From Phocaeicola coprocola DSM 17136 (GTDB lineage: Bacteria; Bacteroidota; Bacteroidia; Bacteroidales; Bacteroidaceae): a DNA stretch of 64,000 nucleotides. The translations under genes were made by a program, and so were the position numbers. The DNA is taken from positions 124,001-188,000 of the forward strand of contig NZ_DS981457.1 in NCBI RefSeq assembly GCF_000154845.1, in the 5' to 3' direction. The notes beneath the pieces are model-generated. The model saw only the letters and a program-made list of their open reading frames with translations. It was not told the origin of the DNA and did not search any database. Shown piece after piece: positions 46,692 to 54,631 of the stretch; position 1 is the first letter of the stretch; every line of letters begins with the position of its first letter.

Positions 46692-47573
46692 TTATTTATA
46701 TATAGCCTTCTTACCAGCCAGCAATGTATTCTTCATCAACGATACAATTGTCATCGGTCCTACACCACCGGGAACTGGAGTTATATATGAGCATTTTGGA
46801 GCCACTTCATCAAATTTCACATCTCCGGTAAGTTTAAATCCTGATTTTTTTGTTGCATCGGGTACACGAGTTGTACCGACATCAATTACAACAGCCCCTT
46901 CCTTAACCATATCTGCCTTTACAAAATTAGGCTGTCCCAAAGCTGCTATAATTATATCCGCTTCACGACATTCTTTCACCAAATCCTTACTACGGCTATG
47001 GCAGACTGTTACGGTAGCATCACCCGGATATGCTTTCTGCATCATCAGCATTGCCATTGGTTTTCCGACAATATTACTTCTTCCAAGTACAACACATTTT
47101 TTACCCTGGGTTTCTATATTATAGCGTCGAAGCAGTTCCAAGATACCATTGGGAGTTGCAGAAACATAACAAGGAAGCCCGATGGACATACGGCCTACGT
47201 TTATCGGATGGAAGCCATCAACATCTTTACGATAGTCGATTGTTTCTATGACTTTCTGTTCTGAAATATGTTTAGGCAAAGGCAATTGTACGATAAATCC
47301 ATCCACATCGGGATCATTATTCAGCTCTTGCACTTTCGCTAGAAGTTCTTCTTCGGTCACATCACTTTCGTAACGAATAAGAGTAGATTTGAAACCGCAA
47401 ACTTCACAAGCCTTTACTTTTGCTGCAACATAGGTTTCACTACCCCCATCGTGCCCTACCAAAACCGCAGCCAGATGTGGACGCTTACCGCCACGGGCAA
47501 CTATATCGGCAACTTCAGCAGCAATTTCCTGCTTTACTTGTTCCGAAACCTCTTTTCCATTAATTAATATCAT
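46692..47573 (-). CDS. folD: Bifunctional methylene-THF dehydrogenase/methenyl-THF cyclohydrolase
   Basis: Interconverts methylene-, methenyl- and formyl-tetrahydrofolate with NADP(H). Of 293 residues, the motifs [14 protein letters not shown] (catalytic Lys), [31 protein letters not shown] and the final [12 protein letters not shown] are all intact. Monocistronic, with a promoter box 38 bases upstream. Confidence 0.97.
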   Translation of the reverse strand: MILINGKEVSEQVKQEIAAEVADIVARGGKRPHLAAVLVGHDGGSETYVAAKVKACEVCGFKSTLIRYESDVTEEELLAKVQELNNDPDVDGFIVQLPLPKHISEQKVIETIDYRKDVDGFHPINVGRMSIGLPCYVSATPNGILELLRRYNIETQGKKCVVLGRSNIVGKPMAMLMMQKAYPGDATVTVCHSRSKDLVKECREADIIIAALGQPNFVKADMVKEGAVVIDVGTTRVPDATKKSGFKLTGDVKFDEVAPKCSYITPVPGGVGPMTIVSLMKNTLLAGKKAIYK

Positions 47574-47611
47574 AATATAAACTGCAATTATTAGGTTATC
47601 TGTAGTATTAA

Positions 47612-47619
47612 CAAATGTA
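47612..47619 (-). promoter_or_regulatory. -7 promoter element (TACATTTG) for folD
   Basis: TACATTTG on the minus strand, 38 bases before the folD ATG. Confidence 0.6.
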
Positions 47620-47691
47620 CAATTTTTCAGGGATGCTTAACCGAGAAAAAGAACGGTTTATGTTTTATTAACACTGATTCAGTTTGTATTC

Positions 47692-47744
47692 TACCCATCT
47701 ATCAGTGGGTACGACGAGGTTTCCAAGAGCGAGAAACAAGCCTC
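47692..47744 (-). other. Two adjacent small hairpins downstream of the GT2 glycosyltransferase
   Basis: ACCCA(47693-47697)/TGGGT(47706-47710) and GAGGTTTC(47716-47723)/GAAAC..GCCTC(47733-47744) form two stems in the 187-base gap between the glycosyltransferase stop and folD. Neither has a T-run in the right place, so they may be a terminator of unusual form or a small structured RNA. Confidence 0.3.
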
Positions 47745-47760
47745 AAAACAAAAAAACTTT

Positions 47761-48786
47761 TTATTTCACAGGTAAATCTGCATATTTTTTTCTACCCAGC
47801 AGTTTCGACTGCCACAGGATGCTGAATTTAAAATGTTCTGGAATATCTGCGAGAGCAGTCTTATCCAAATTCTCCTGACGAGCTGAAGCAAATTCCGGAC
47901 GTAAACGAAGAAATTCTTTTCTAGCCTGAAGTACCGCACGAAAATTAGAAACATCTCCTTTAAGCAGAAAGAACAAGGCTGCGAGATAGTCCAAGCATGT
48001 ACGTATCCGCATTACTGAAACAAGCTCTTCAGCCGGAAGATTTTTATAAAGCATAAGCAGGTTATTGCGAAAGTTCAAGAACGTCTTCCGAGGATTTTCT
48101 TTCTTCAATGTGGCCCCACCTACATGATAGACTACGCTTTGAGGCAGGCAAACCAGCTCATAGCCACGGCTGCGCAAACGCCAGCACAAGTCTATTTCTT
48201 CCATATGTGCAAAGAAACGTCCGTCGAGTCCCCCTGCTTCCCGATATTTGTCAAGCCTGATAAATAAAGCTGCACCCGTAGCCCAGAAAATGGAAACCGG
48301 AGCATCATATTGTGCAATATCCTTTTCTACCGTATCAAACACACGGCCGCGACAGAACGGATACCCATATCGGTCGATAAATCCACCAGCCGCCCCTGCA
48401 TATTCAAAATATTCTTTATTTTTCCAGTCGAGAATTTTAGGCTGGCAGGCTGCAACCTCCGGATGCAAATCCATATATGATACCATTACTGACAACCAGC
48501 CTGATGAAACTTTCACATCGCTGTTAAGCAACACAACATATTCAGCATCAACCTGTTCCAATGCTTTATTATATCCTTCTGCAAAACCATAATTCTCAGG
48601 CAGACGAATCAGACGGACAGAAGGGAACTCTCCTTCTACTATCCGGCAGGAATCATCAGATGAGCCATTATCGGCTACACAAACCTCTATTCCCTCTCCT
48701 TGCGAACACGAAATGACAGAAGGCAAAAAACGGCGCAGCATATCTGCGCCATTCCAGTTTAATATAACGACCGAAACTTTTATCAT
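47761..48786 (-). CDS. GT2 glycosyltransferase (rhamnosyltransferase-like)
   Basis: A 341-residue family 2 glycosyltransferase: VVILNWNGADMLRRFLPSVI, CVADNGSSDDSCRIV, the metal motif in VVLLNSDVKVSSGWLSVM, and the acceptor region HMEEIDLCWRLRSRGYELVC. It resembles WbbL-like enzymes that add rhamnose or similar sugars to cell-surface glycans. The C-terminus has one hydrophobic stretch (YLAALFFLL). Its ATG overlaps the mtaB stop by four bases (ATGA type), so it is translated with a tRNA-modifying enzyme, an odd functional pairing. Confidence 0.87.
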   Translation of the reverse strand: MIKVSVVILNWNGADMLRRFLPSVISCSQGEGIEVCVADNGSSDDSCRIVEGEFPSVRLIRLPENYGFAEGYNKALEQVDAEYVVLLNSDVKVSSGWLSVMVSYMDLHPEVAACQPKILDWKNKEYFEYAGAAGGFIDRYGYPFCRGRVFDTVEKDIAQYDAPVSIFWATGAALFIRLDKYREAGGLDGRFFAHMEEIDLCWRLRSRGYELVCLPQSVVYHVGGATLKKENPRKTFLNFRNNLLMLYKNLPAEELVSVMRIRTCLDYLAALFFLLKGDVSNFRAVLQARKEFLRLRPEFASARQENLDKTALADIPEHFKFSILWQSKLLGRKKYADLPVK

Positions 48787-50099
48787 AATATAATACCTTT
48801 CAACGCGGTTCCGTCATCATTAAAATCACCTAAACGTACGCGTATTAACTGATTGTCTAAAGCATCGTTCTGCTCCAGTTCTACACGGATATAATTATCG
48901 GTGAACCCATGCATAGGACAACCTGGCTTGGAGTGTTCCATCAATACAGTTGCTTCCTGACCAATATGACGAGCATAAAAACTTCTTGTCTTTTCGTCCG
49001 ATAATACCAGTAAACGCTGACTTCTTTGATATTTATCATCGGGAGAAACTACATAATCTATTTTCAAAGCCTGAGTACCAGGGCGTTCCGAATAACTGAA
49101 CACATGAAGCTGGGTTACATCCAACCCTTGTATAAACTCATAAGCCTGTTCAAAGTATTCGGGCGTTTCTCCTCTTGTACCGACAATCACATCTACACCG
49201 ATAAAGGCATCGGGCATCAGAAACTTGATTTTATGTATCTTGGAAGCAAAAAGCGCAGTATCATACCGGCGACGCATCAATTTAAGCACCTCATCACATC
49301 CTGACTGCAACGGAATATGGAAATGAGGCATAAAACGACGTGACCGTGCTACGTACTCTATAATCTCATCGGTAAGCAGGTTAGGCTCAATGGAAGAAAT
49401 TCGATACCGCTCAATGCCTTCCACCGCATCAAGTGCCTTTACCAAATCGAAGAAACTTTCTCCTGTAGTTTTTCCGAAATCACCTATATTTACTCCAGTA
49501 AGTACAATTTCTTTTCCACCTTCTGCTGCCACCTGACGAGCTTGCTCTACCAGATCAGCAATTTTACCATTACGGCTTCTCCCTCGCGCAAAAGGTATAG
49601 TACAATACGAACAAAAATAATCACATCCGTCTTGTACCTTCAGGAAATAACGGGTACGGTCACCTCTAGAACATGAAGGAACAAAGGTACGTATATCCTT
49701 TGTGGCAGTAGTGATAGCTTCACCATGCTCATGCTTCTCCAAATTTCCCAAATATTTCATCAGATCGCCTTTCTGTTCAGCACCCAAAACCAGATCGACT
49801 CCCTCAATATCTGCTACCTGTCCAGGCTTCAGCTGCGCATAACATCCAGTCACTACGATAAAAGCTCCCGGATGCTCTTTCGCCAAACGATGAATAGCCT
49901 GACGGCATTTTTTATCTGCCATTTCAGTGACCGAACAGGTATTAATTACACAAATATCAGCCTGCTCACCTTTACGTACGGTACGGACTCCTACTTCCTT
50001 AAGCATTTTTCCAATGGTAGAAGTTTCCGCAAAGTTCAGTTTACAGCCTAATGTATAATAAACAGCCTTTTTATTTTGAAAAATAGTTGTATCTGTCAT
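48783..50099 (-). CDS. mtaB: tRNA (N6-threonylcarbamoyladenosine) methylthiotransferase MtaB
   Basis: Adds a methylthio group to t6A37 of tRNAs reading ANN codons. The N-terminal UPF0004 domain has cluster cysteines in YTLGCKLNFAET, INTCSVT and VVTGCYAQLKP. The radical SAM core has CDYFCSYCTIPFARGRSRN, and a C-terminal TRAM domain follows. The GCYAQLKPGQVADIEGVDLVLGAEQK segment separates MtaB from MiaB and RimO. 438 residues. A TAACTTTG box lies 24 bases upstream. Confidence 0.94.
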   Translation of the reverse strand: MTDTTIFQNKKAVYYTLGCKLNFAETSTIGKMLKEVGVRTVRKGEQADICVINTCSVTEMADKKCRQAIHRLAKEHPGAFIVVTGCYAQLKPGQVADIEGVDLVLGAEQKGDLMKYLGNLEKHEHGEAITTATKDIRTFVPSCSRGDRTRYFLKVQDGCDYFCSYCTIPFARGRSRNGKIADLVEQARQVAAEGGKEIVLTGVNIGDFGKTTGESFFDLVKALDAVEGIERYRISSIEPNLLTDEIIEYVARSRRFMPHFHIPLQSGCDEVLKLMRRRYDTALFASKIHKIKFLMPDAFIGVDVIVGTRGETPEYFEQAYEFIQGLDVTQLHVFSYSERPGTQALKIDYVVSPDDKYQRSQRLLVLSDEKTRSFYARHIGQEATVLMEHSKPGCPMHGFTDNYIRVELEQNDALDNQLIRVRLGDFNDDGTALKGIIL

Positions 50100-50123
50100 A
50101 CTTTAAATATAATAATTTGAATG

Positions 50124-50131
50124 CAAAGTTA
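50124..50131 (-). promoter_or_regulatory. -7 promoter element (TAACTTTG) for mtaB
   Basis: TAACTTTG on the minus strand, 24 bases before the ATG. A second box TATCTTTG at 50150-50157 may act as its -33 region or as an alternative start. Confidence 0.6.
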
Positions 50132-50341
50132 CGTATTATTATCGGAACACAAAGATAAGGAAGAGAGCTTTCACCACCGAAAAAACATCTCCCCTAAAAA
50201 CATGCAGAAAAATCGTTTAAATATACGAATATTCCCCCATATTCCCATATCCGAAAACATCTTTTATGAAGAAAAGTATTTTAAAACATATTTTTTTTGA
50301 AAAAAAATGCCCTAAAGAGAACAACGTATTAAAAAAGTCTA

Positions 50342-50349
50342 TATCTTTG
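50342..50349 (+). promoter_or_regulatory. -7 promoter element (TATCTTTG) for the small lipoprotein gene
   Basis: TATCTTTG, 52 bases before the ATG at 50402. AT-rich DNA lies upstream. Confidence 0.6.
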
Positions 50350-50401
50350 CATCGTTTTAAGAAAACAACATAAGTATTACAGATTTTAAAAAGCAAAGAA
50401 A

Positions 50402-50602
50402 ATGAAAAAATTAGTATTTTTGTTCGTAGCATTCGCTGCTGTATCTTTCGCATCTTGCGGTAACAAAGCAGCTAACAATGAATCAACAGTTAACTCAACT
50501 GCAGCAGTTGAAACAGTAGAAGAAGCAGCTCCAGTTGTTGATTCTACAGCAGTAGTAGCTGACTCAGCAGCAGTTGATTCTGCAGCAGTAGTAGCTGAAT
50601 AA
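50402..50602 (+). CDS. Small Ala/Val/Ser-rich lipoprotein
   Basis: A 66-residue protein: signal MKKLVFLFVAFAAVSFASC with a lipobox at ASC, leaving a mature peptide of 48 residues that is low-complexity and acidic, built of degenerate repeats (VDSTAVVADSAAVDSAAVVAE). There are no aromatic residues after the signal. It has its own promoter box and strong terminator, and a standard SD-poor Bacteroides start. The architecture is that of an abundant small outer-membrane lipoprotein; no function is known to me. Confidence 0.85.
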   Translation: MKKLVFLFVAFAAVSFASCGNKAANNESTVNSTAAVETVEEAAPVVDSTAVVADSAAVDSAAVVAE

Positions 50603-50627
50603 TTTCGAACAACATTCGAGAGAATTG

Positions 50628-50663
50628 AAAGTCTGGCATGCGAAAGCATTCAGACTTTTTTTA
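50628..50663 (+). terminator. Intrinsic terminator of the small lipoprotein gene
   Basis: AAAGTCTG..ATGC, loop GAAA, GCAT.CAGACTTT, then a T-run through 50662. Confidence 0.9.
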
Positions 50664-51104
50664 TGCCCTTTTATATCCTCTAATGAGCGATAAGAAATAT
50701 TTCCTTTACCACCTTTCCCTATATTTACGTAGTAAATTCTCTACCAATCATATTCTTTCACCAAAAACATGCTCTTGTTTACTTCTCTTTTTGTACAAAA
50801 GAGAAAGACATTCGTACAAAAATTTCAAAAATATCCTGATATTTTTCCAGACTCTTGAGGAAGAATAAATCAGTATATCCACAAATTTCTGTAACACCCC
50901 ATCTATTCCACTAGAGAAATAAAAAAAATCCAGCCCCTCATTTAGTAAAAAGAAAAACACTATAAATACTACCTTTTACAAAACCCCTTCTATTCTTTAC
51001 CACCTCCTTAAAAATAATCACTGGTCATTACTTCAACCAGCAAGATCCACCAGCATAAACATAACCAACAATCAAGCAATTTTGAATATACTTATTAAGA
51101 TAAT
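50664..51104. other. AT-rich intergenic region, nothing recognised
   Basis: No gene with a credible start or family match was seen. Short open frames here overlap the lipoprotein terminator or the intron and are treated as chance. Confidence 0.5.
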
Positions 51105-51785
51105 AAAACGAGTAGGAGGAAAACGAAGTAGTTTTCTTCCTACTTTCGTTTTCCGACCTCTCACACCACCGTACGTGCCGTTCGGCATACGGCGGTTCTT
51201 TACTATGGATGCCTTTCGTATTCTTCGAAAGACACTTCCACGACATCTTCTTCAACCATCCATTTGTAGGTCTGCGCTCCTTTATACCCTTCGGATTCCG
51301 TCCTATCTCTTTAAAGGTAGCCCAATACTTCTGTTTTGGTTTTATGCATTCGTTCCAACAAACGGTAGTTTTCAGTTATGCCGTTTAAATAAAGTTTGGT
51401 CCTTCCCTATAGGCATACATGCCTTGGGTACTACGACCTCTGCTGACTTCTCACGGCAAGCTTTACTCCATCATGGTACTTCGAATCATTCATCCTCACC
51501 ATATGTCCGTGAGACCTCCTCGGATAAGGGTATTAACTTTCAATCTTATGTCTGCTCCATTTACACTAACCGTCCCGAATAGCTATAGGGCTTTAGTTTG
51601 TTTCGCAACCTTACCCACGGTCATATGCCTTATATGAAGTTTCTGTTCGTCAGACCAGATGTTTGCCGCCAGCTTCTTTCAGATTCCAACTCGCGATGGA
51701 CACCCTTGCTTTTGGCTGTATGATTCCCGCTATTAGGGCTCATTGGGGACTTGCACCCGTTAGCTAATACTCATGCCGAGCATAC
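51105..51785 (-). mobile_element. ORF-less group IIC intron, inserted behind the rplI terminator
   Basis: Read on the minus strand, the RNA starts GUAUG-CUCGGCAUGAG at 51785, aligning with the GUGUG-CCCGGCAUGGG start of the Oceanobacillus iheyensis group IIC intron. Domain I blocks GGGTGTCCATCGCGAG, TGGAATCTGAAAGAAGC and GAACAGAAACTTCATATAAG follow, then GAAGTCAGCAGAGGTCGTAG before domain IV. Domain V is at 51165-51196: a 9-bp lower stem, 2-nt CG bulge, 4-bp upper stem and GAAC loop, with a CGC triad typical of class IIC. Domain VI follows with a bulged A near its base. There is no reverse transcriptase in domain IV. The 3' end is approximate (±6 bases). Confidence 0.85.
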
Positions 51786-51793
51786 AAAAAGAA

Positions 51794-51823
51794 ATCCCGA
51801 GCAGATTTTCATCTACTCGGAAT
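51794..51823 (-). terminator. Intrinsic terminator of rpsF-rpsR-rplI
   Basis: Thirteen-bp stem (51794-51806 with 51811-51823, two G-U), loop TTTC on the plus strand, then TTTCTTTTT on the minus strand. The group IIC intron begins immediately after this T-run. Confidence 0.92.
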
Positions 51824-51850
51824 CCTATCAAGTATTTACAGACTGCAAAA

Positions 51851-52300
51851 TTAAGCTTCTTCTGCAACAACTTCGAAAGGAATTTCAACAGAAACTTCCT
51901 TGTGAAGTTTAACGACTGCTTTGTAATGACCAACTTCTTTTACAGAATCCTTAACAACGATAATCTTACGATCGATGTTGTGACCCAATTTAGCCAATTC
52001 TTCAGCAATCTGAATATTACCAACTGAACCATAGATAACGCCAGTTGCGCTAACTTTTGTAGCGATCTTCAAAGATACATCTTTCAAAGATTCTGCTACT
52101 GCTTCAGCATCTTTCTTAATCTTTTCCAATTTATGAGCACGCTGTTTCAATTCTTCAGCCAACATTTTCTTTGCAGCTGGAGAAGCGATAACTGCTTTGC
52201 CTGTCGGAATAAGATAGTTACGACCATAACCTGACTTAACGGTTACAATATCATTCTTGTAGCCCAAGTTAACTACGTCTTCTTTCAAAATAATTTCCAT
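51851..52300 (-). CDS. rplI: 50S ribosomal protein L9
   Basis: A 149-residue protein binding 23S rRNA. The N-terminal domain is MEIILKEDVVNLGYKNDIVTVKSGYGRNYLIPTG-like, with the GYGRNYLIP signature. A long helix (KKMLAEELKQRAHKLEKIKKD) connects to the C-terminal domain. Last in rpsF-rpsR-rplI, 19 bases after rpsR. Confidence 0.98.
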   Translation of the reverse strand: MEIILKEDVVNLGYKNDIVTVKSGYGRNYLIPTGKAVIASPAAKKMLAEELKQRAHKLEKIKKDAEAVAESLKDVSLKIATKVSATGVIYGSVGNIQIAEELAKLGHNIDRKIIVVKDSVKEVGHYKAVVKLHKEVSVEIPFEVVAEEA

Positions 52301-52319
52301 ACTCTTACTCCTCCTTTAA

Positions 52320-52589
52320 TTATTTCATCATATCAGTTACGAAAGGCAGCAAAGCCAAGTGACGAGCTCTCTTAACAGCCTGCGCAATACGACGCTGGAA
52401 CTTCAATGAAGTACCTGTAATACGGCGCGGAAGGATTTTACCCTGTTCGTTCAAGAATTTTTTCAAGAATTCAGGATCTTTGTAGTCGATATACTTAATA
52501 CCACTCTTTTTGAAACGGCAGTATTTTTTCTTCTTAACGTCTACTGAAGGCGGAGTTAAATATCTGATTTCTGATTGTTGCTGTGCCAT
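52320..52589 (-). CDS. rpsR: 30S ribosomal protein S18
   Basis: Eighty-nine residues. It contains [23 protein letters not shown] and the [27 protein letters not shown] signature. S18 pairs with S6 on the 30S platform. It lies two bases after rpsF. Confidence 0.98.
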   Translation of the reverse strand: MAQQQSEIRYLTPPSVDVKKKKYCRFKKSGIKYIDYKDPEFLKKFLNEQGKILPRRITGTSLKFQRRIAQAVKRARHLALLPFVTDMMK

Positions 52590-52591
52590 GA

Positions 52592-52939
52592 TTAGTTTTC
52601 CTCCTTTTTAGTTGATTTTACATTTCTTCTCTTAGCAGCGTATTCTGCAGCGTATTTGTCCATCTTGAAAGTCAAGAAACGGATAACACGTTCGTCACGA
52701 CGGTAGTTTACTTCAAGTTTTTCAATAACCGACGGTTCTGCTTTAAATTCAATCAGTTGATAGAAACCTGTAGATTTCTTCTGAATTGGGTAAGCCAATT
52801 TCTTCAATCCCCAGTTTTCTTCATTAATGATCTCCGCACCCTCCTGTGTAAGGATAGCTTTGAACTTCTCTACCGCTTCCTTCATCTGAACATCAGACAA
52901 AACGGGAGTTAAAATGAAAACGGTTTCGTATTGATTCAT
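52592..52939 (-). CDS. rpsF: 30S ribosomal protein S6
   Basis: A 115-residue protein: [16 protein letters not shown] start, then [20 protein letters not shown] and [20 protein letters not shown] Lys-rich tail is usual for the family. First gene of the operon, driven by a full promoter with a leader of about 40 nt. Confidence 0.98.
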   Translation of the reverse strand: MNQYETVFILTPVLSDVQMKEAVEKFKAILTQEGAEIINEENWGLKKLAYPIQKKSTGFYQLIEFKAEPSVIEKLEVNYRRDERVIRFLTFKMDKYAAEYAAKRRNVKSTKKEEN

Positions 52940-52986
52940 ACTATACGTTAATTAAATTATTAATAATAAATTTTTTAAATGCGGCG

Positions 52987-53017
52987 CAAAGTTACGACTT
53001 TTTCTCTAATATACAAA
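52987..53017 (-). promoter_or_regulatory. Full promoter (TTTG - 19 bp - TAACTTTG) for rpsF-rpsR-rplI
   Basis: Minus-strand -7 at 52987-52994 and -33 TTTG at 53014-53017. The spacing is ideal, as expected for a highly expressed ribosomal operon. Confidence 0.82.
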
Positions 53018-53091
53018 CCATTGCATTCTTTTTATATGATAAAGAATGTTATTTTGAGGCATTTTCATATACCATTTACATCAAAGTATCG

Positions 53092-53099
53092 TATATTTG
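53092..53099 (+). promoter_or_regulatory. -7 promoter element (TATATTTG) for the MarR gene
   Basis: TATATTTG overlaps an in-frame TTG at 53097, which therefore cannot be the start; the ATG at 53124 is 24 bases downstream. Confidence 0.6.
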
Positions 53100-53123
53100 C
53101 GTAGTTGTTTAAACAATAATTAC

Positions 53124-53570
53124 ATGATAGAACAGTTTAACTTTGACATACAGCTCATTTTTGCGATCCTAAACGGAAAGGTTTCTGCTGCAATCAACCG
53201 TAAGCTAAGCCGTAATTTCCGACAGAATGGAATGGAGATAACCCCTGAACAATGGACCGTATTATTGTTCTTATGGGAAAAGGACGGAGTTACCCAGCAG
53301 GAGTTATGTAATGCGACTTTTAAGGACAAACCTAGCATGACTCGTCTGATAGACAACATGGAGCGCCAGCATCTGGTAGTACGTATATCGGATAAAAAAG
53401 ACCGACGTACCAATTTGATACATCTTACAAAAACAGGAAAGGAACTGGAAGAAATGGCACGCTTTATAGCCAACAAAACATTAAAGGAGGCTCTTCACGG
53501 TCTGACATTGGAGGAATTAAGAGTGAGCCAGGAAGTTCTGCGCAAAATCTTTACCAATACAAAAGACTAA
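53124..53570 (+). CDS. MarR-family transcriptional regulator
   Basis: A 148-residue winged-helix repressor. A helical dimerisation N-terminus is followed by EQWTVLLFLWEKDGVTQQELCNATFKDKPSMTRLIDNMERQHLVVRISDKKDRRTN, of which VTQQEL-to-MERQHL is the recognition helix and KDRRTNLIHLT the wing. It senses a small ligand, identity unknown. There is no adjacent efflux or oxidoreductase gene to suggest its target; the 58-residue membrane protein downstream is a possible member of its regulon. Confidence 0.87.
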   Translation: MIEQFNFDIQLIFAILNGKVSAAINRKLSRNFRQNGMEITPEQWTVLLFLWEKDGVTQQELCNATFKDKPSMTRLIDNMERQHLVVRISDKKDRRTNLIHLTKTGKELEEMARFIANKTLKEALHGLTLEELRVSQEVLRKIFTNTKD

Positions 53571-53673
53571 GAGTAAGCTTTTTTATTTTTTTTCATCAAA
53601 TAATTTCTTCAATACAAGAATTATCCTTTAATTTGTAACCAAGAAAAAATAAACCATAAAATAGAAGACACAC

Positions 53674-53850
53674 ATGAAAAGCTTATTAAAGAACTTAGGA
53701 TTGTTACTGGTTATTATCGGAGCAGTAATCCTGATTATTTGCTACTATGGAGGCAACGTAAACGACAATGCGATTTTGGCAACTTCTTTGGTTCTCATCA
53801 TCGTTGGATTAATTTCTCATATCGTTCTGAATAAACGTATTGCCGATTAA
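53674..53850 (+). CDS. 58-residue two-helix membrane protein
   Basis: Reads MKSLLKNLGLLLVIIGAVIL and onward from 53674 to the TAA at 53848-53850. Two membrane helices (about residues 6-24 and 34-53) are joined by a short polar loop (YYGGNVNDNA), with a basic end (NKRIAD). The length, clean frame, ATG and the strong terminator right after the stop make it a real small gene. Small Bacteroidales proteins of this shape are known but uncharacterised. It may share a message with the MarR gene 103 bases upstream. Confidence 0.78.
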   Translation: MKSLLKNLGLLLVIIGAVILIICYYGGNVNDNAILATSLVLIIVGLISHIVLNKRIAD

Positions 53851-53875
53851 TATTGAGCTAACAAAAAAGAGAAAT

Positions 53876-53910
53876 AAAAAAGCCTGGGTTTTATAAACTC
53901 AGGCTTTTTT
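53876..53910. terminator. Bidirectional terminator between the small membrane protein and rprY
   Basis: A-run, AGCCTG.GTTT, a short loop, AAAC.CAGGCT and a T-run. It is usable from both strands for converging transcripts. Confidence 0.9.
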
Positions 53911-53931
53911 ATTTCAGTTATCAGTTATTTC

Positions 53932-54630
53932 TTATTCTTGTTCTGGGGTAATCAATTTATATCCTTTACCATGGATATTGATAATCTCGATAGAATCATC
54001 ATCTTTCAGATGCTTACGCAATTTAGTAATATACACATCCATGCTTCGTGCGTTAAAGTAATTATCATCTATCCAGATAGTCTTCAATGCAAAGTCACGC
54101 TGAAGAATTTCATTAGCATGAGCGCAAAGCAATCCTAACAATTCAGACTCTTTAGTTGTCAGTTTAGTCTGCTTATCGCCAATAGACAAAATCTGTTTCT
54201 GAGTATCGAATGTGAAACGTCCGATTTTATACATGTTGCTTTCCTTATTGCGCTTTCCACGTACACGACGTAAAATAGCTTCGATACGGAAAGTCAGCTC
54301 TTCCATACTGAAAGGTTTAGTAATATAGTCATCAGCACCAATCTTGAATCCTTCTAGGATATCTTCCTTCAGTGTTTTGGCTGTAAGGAAAATAATAGGA
54401 ATTTCAGCATTTGCCTGACGTATTTCCTGTGCCAAAGTAAAACCATCTTTCTTAGGCATCATTACATCAAGTACACACAAATCGTATTTATTCTTCAAAA
54501 AGGCCTTGAAACCAGCTTCACCGTCAGGAAACAACTCTGCCGAATATCCTTTTGCCTGCAAATATTCTCTTAAAAGCATGCCAAGATTCTCATCATCCTC
54601 GCACAACAAAATACGCAATTTTTCGTCCAT
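53932..54630 (-). CDS. rprY: RprY-type response regulator (OmpR family)
   Basis: A 232-residue regulator. The receiver domain has ILLCEDDENLGMLLREYLQ, phospho-accepting Asp in LCVLDVMMPKKDG, and Lys in DDYITKPFSMEEL. The winged-helix output (about 130-232) ends HGKGYKLI. The ATG at 54628-54630 follows the kinase stop codon by one base; a longer reading adds ten residues from inside the kinase gene. It matches the RprXY system of B. fragilis, originally linked to altered tetracycline response. The regulon is unknown here. Confidence 0.92.
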   Translation of the reverse strand: MDEKLRILLCEDDENLGMLLREYLQAKGYSAELFPDGEAGFKAFLKNKYDLCVLDVMMPKKDGFTLAQEIRQANAEIPIIFLTAKTLKEDILEGFKIGADDYITKPFSMEELTFRIEAILRRVRGKRNKESNMYKIGRFTFDTQKQILSIGDKQTKLTTKESELLGLLCAHANEILQRDFALKTIWIDDNYFNARSMDVYITKLRKHLKDDDSIEIINIHGKGYKLITPEQE

Positions 54631-54631
54631 A

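Noticed and set aside
51028-51255. Possible C-terminal fragment of a group II reverse transcriptase on the minus strand
   Set aside because: The frame runs through domains V and VI of the ribozyme; its apparent conservation is explained by the RNA, and no reverse transcriptase motifs occur upstream.
51082-51582. 166-residue open frame antisense to the group II intron
   Set aside because: It is complementary to the structured intron RNA. Such frames recur opposite conserved intron sequence and have no independent support.
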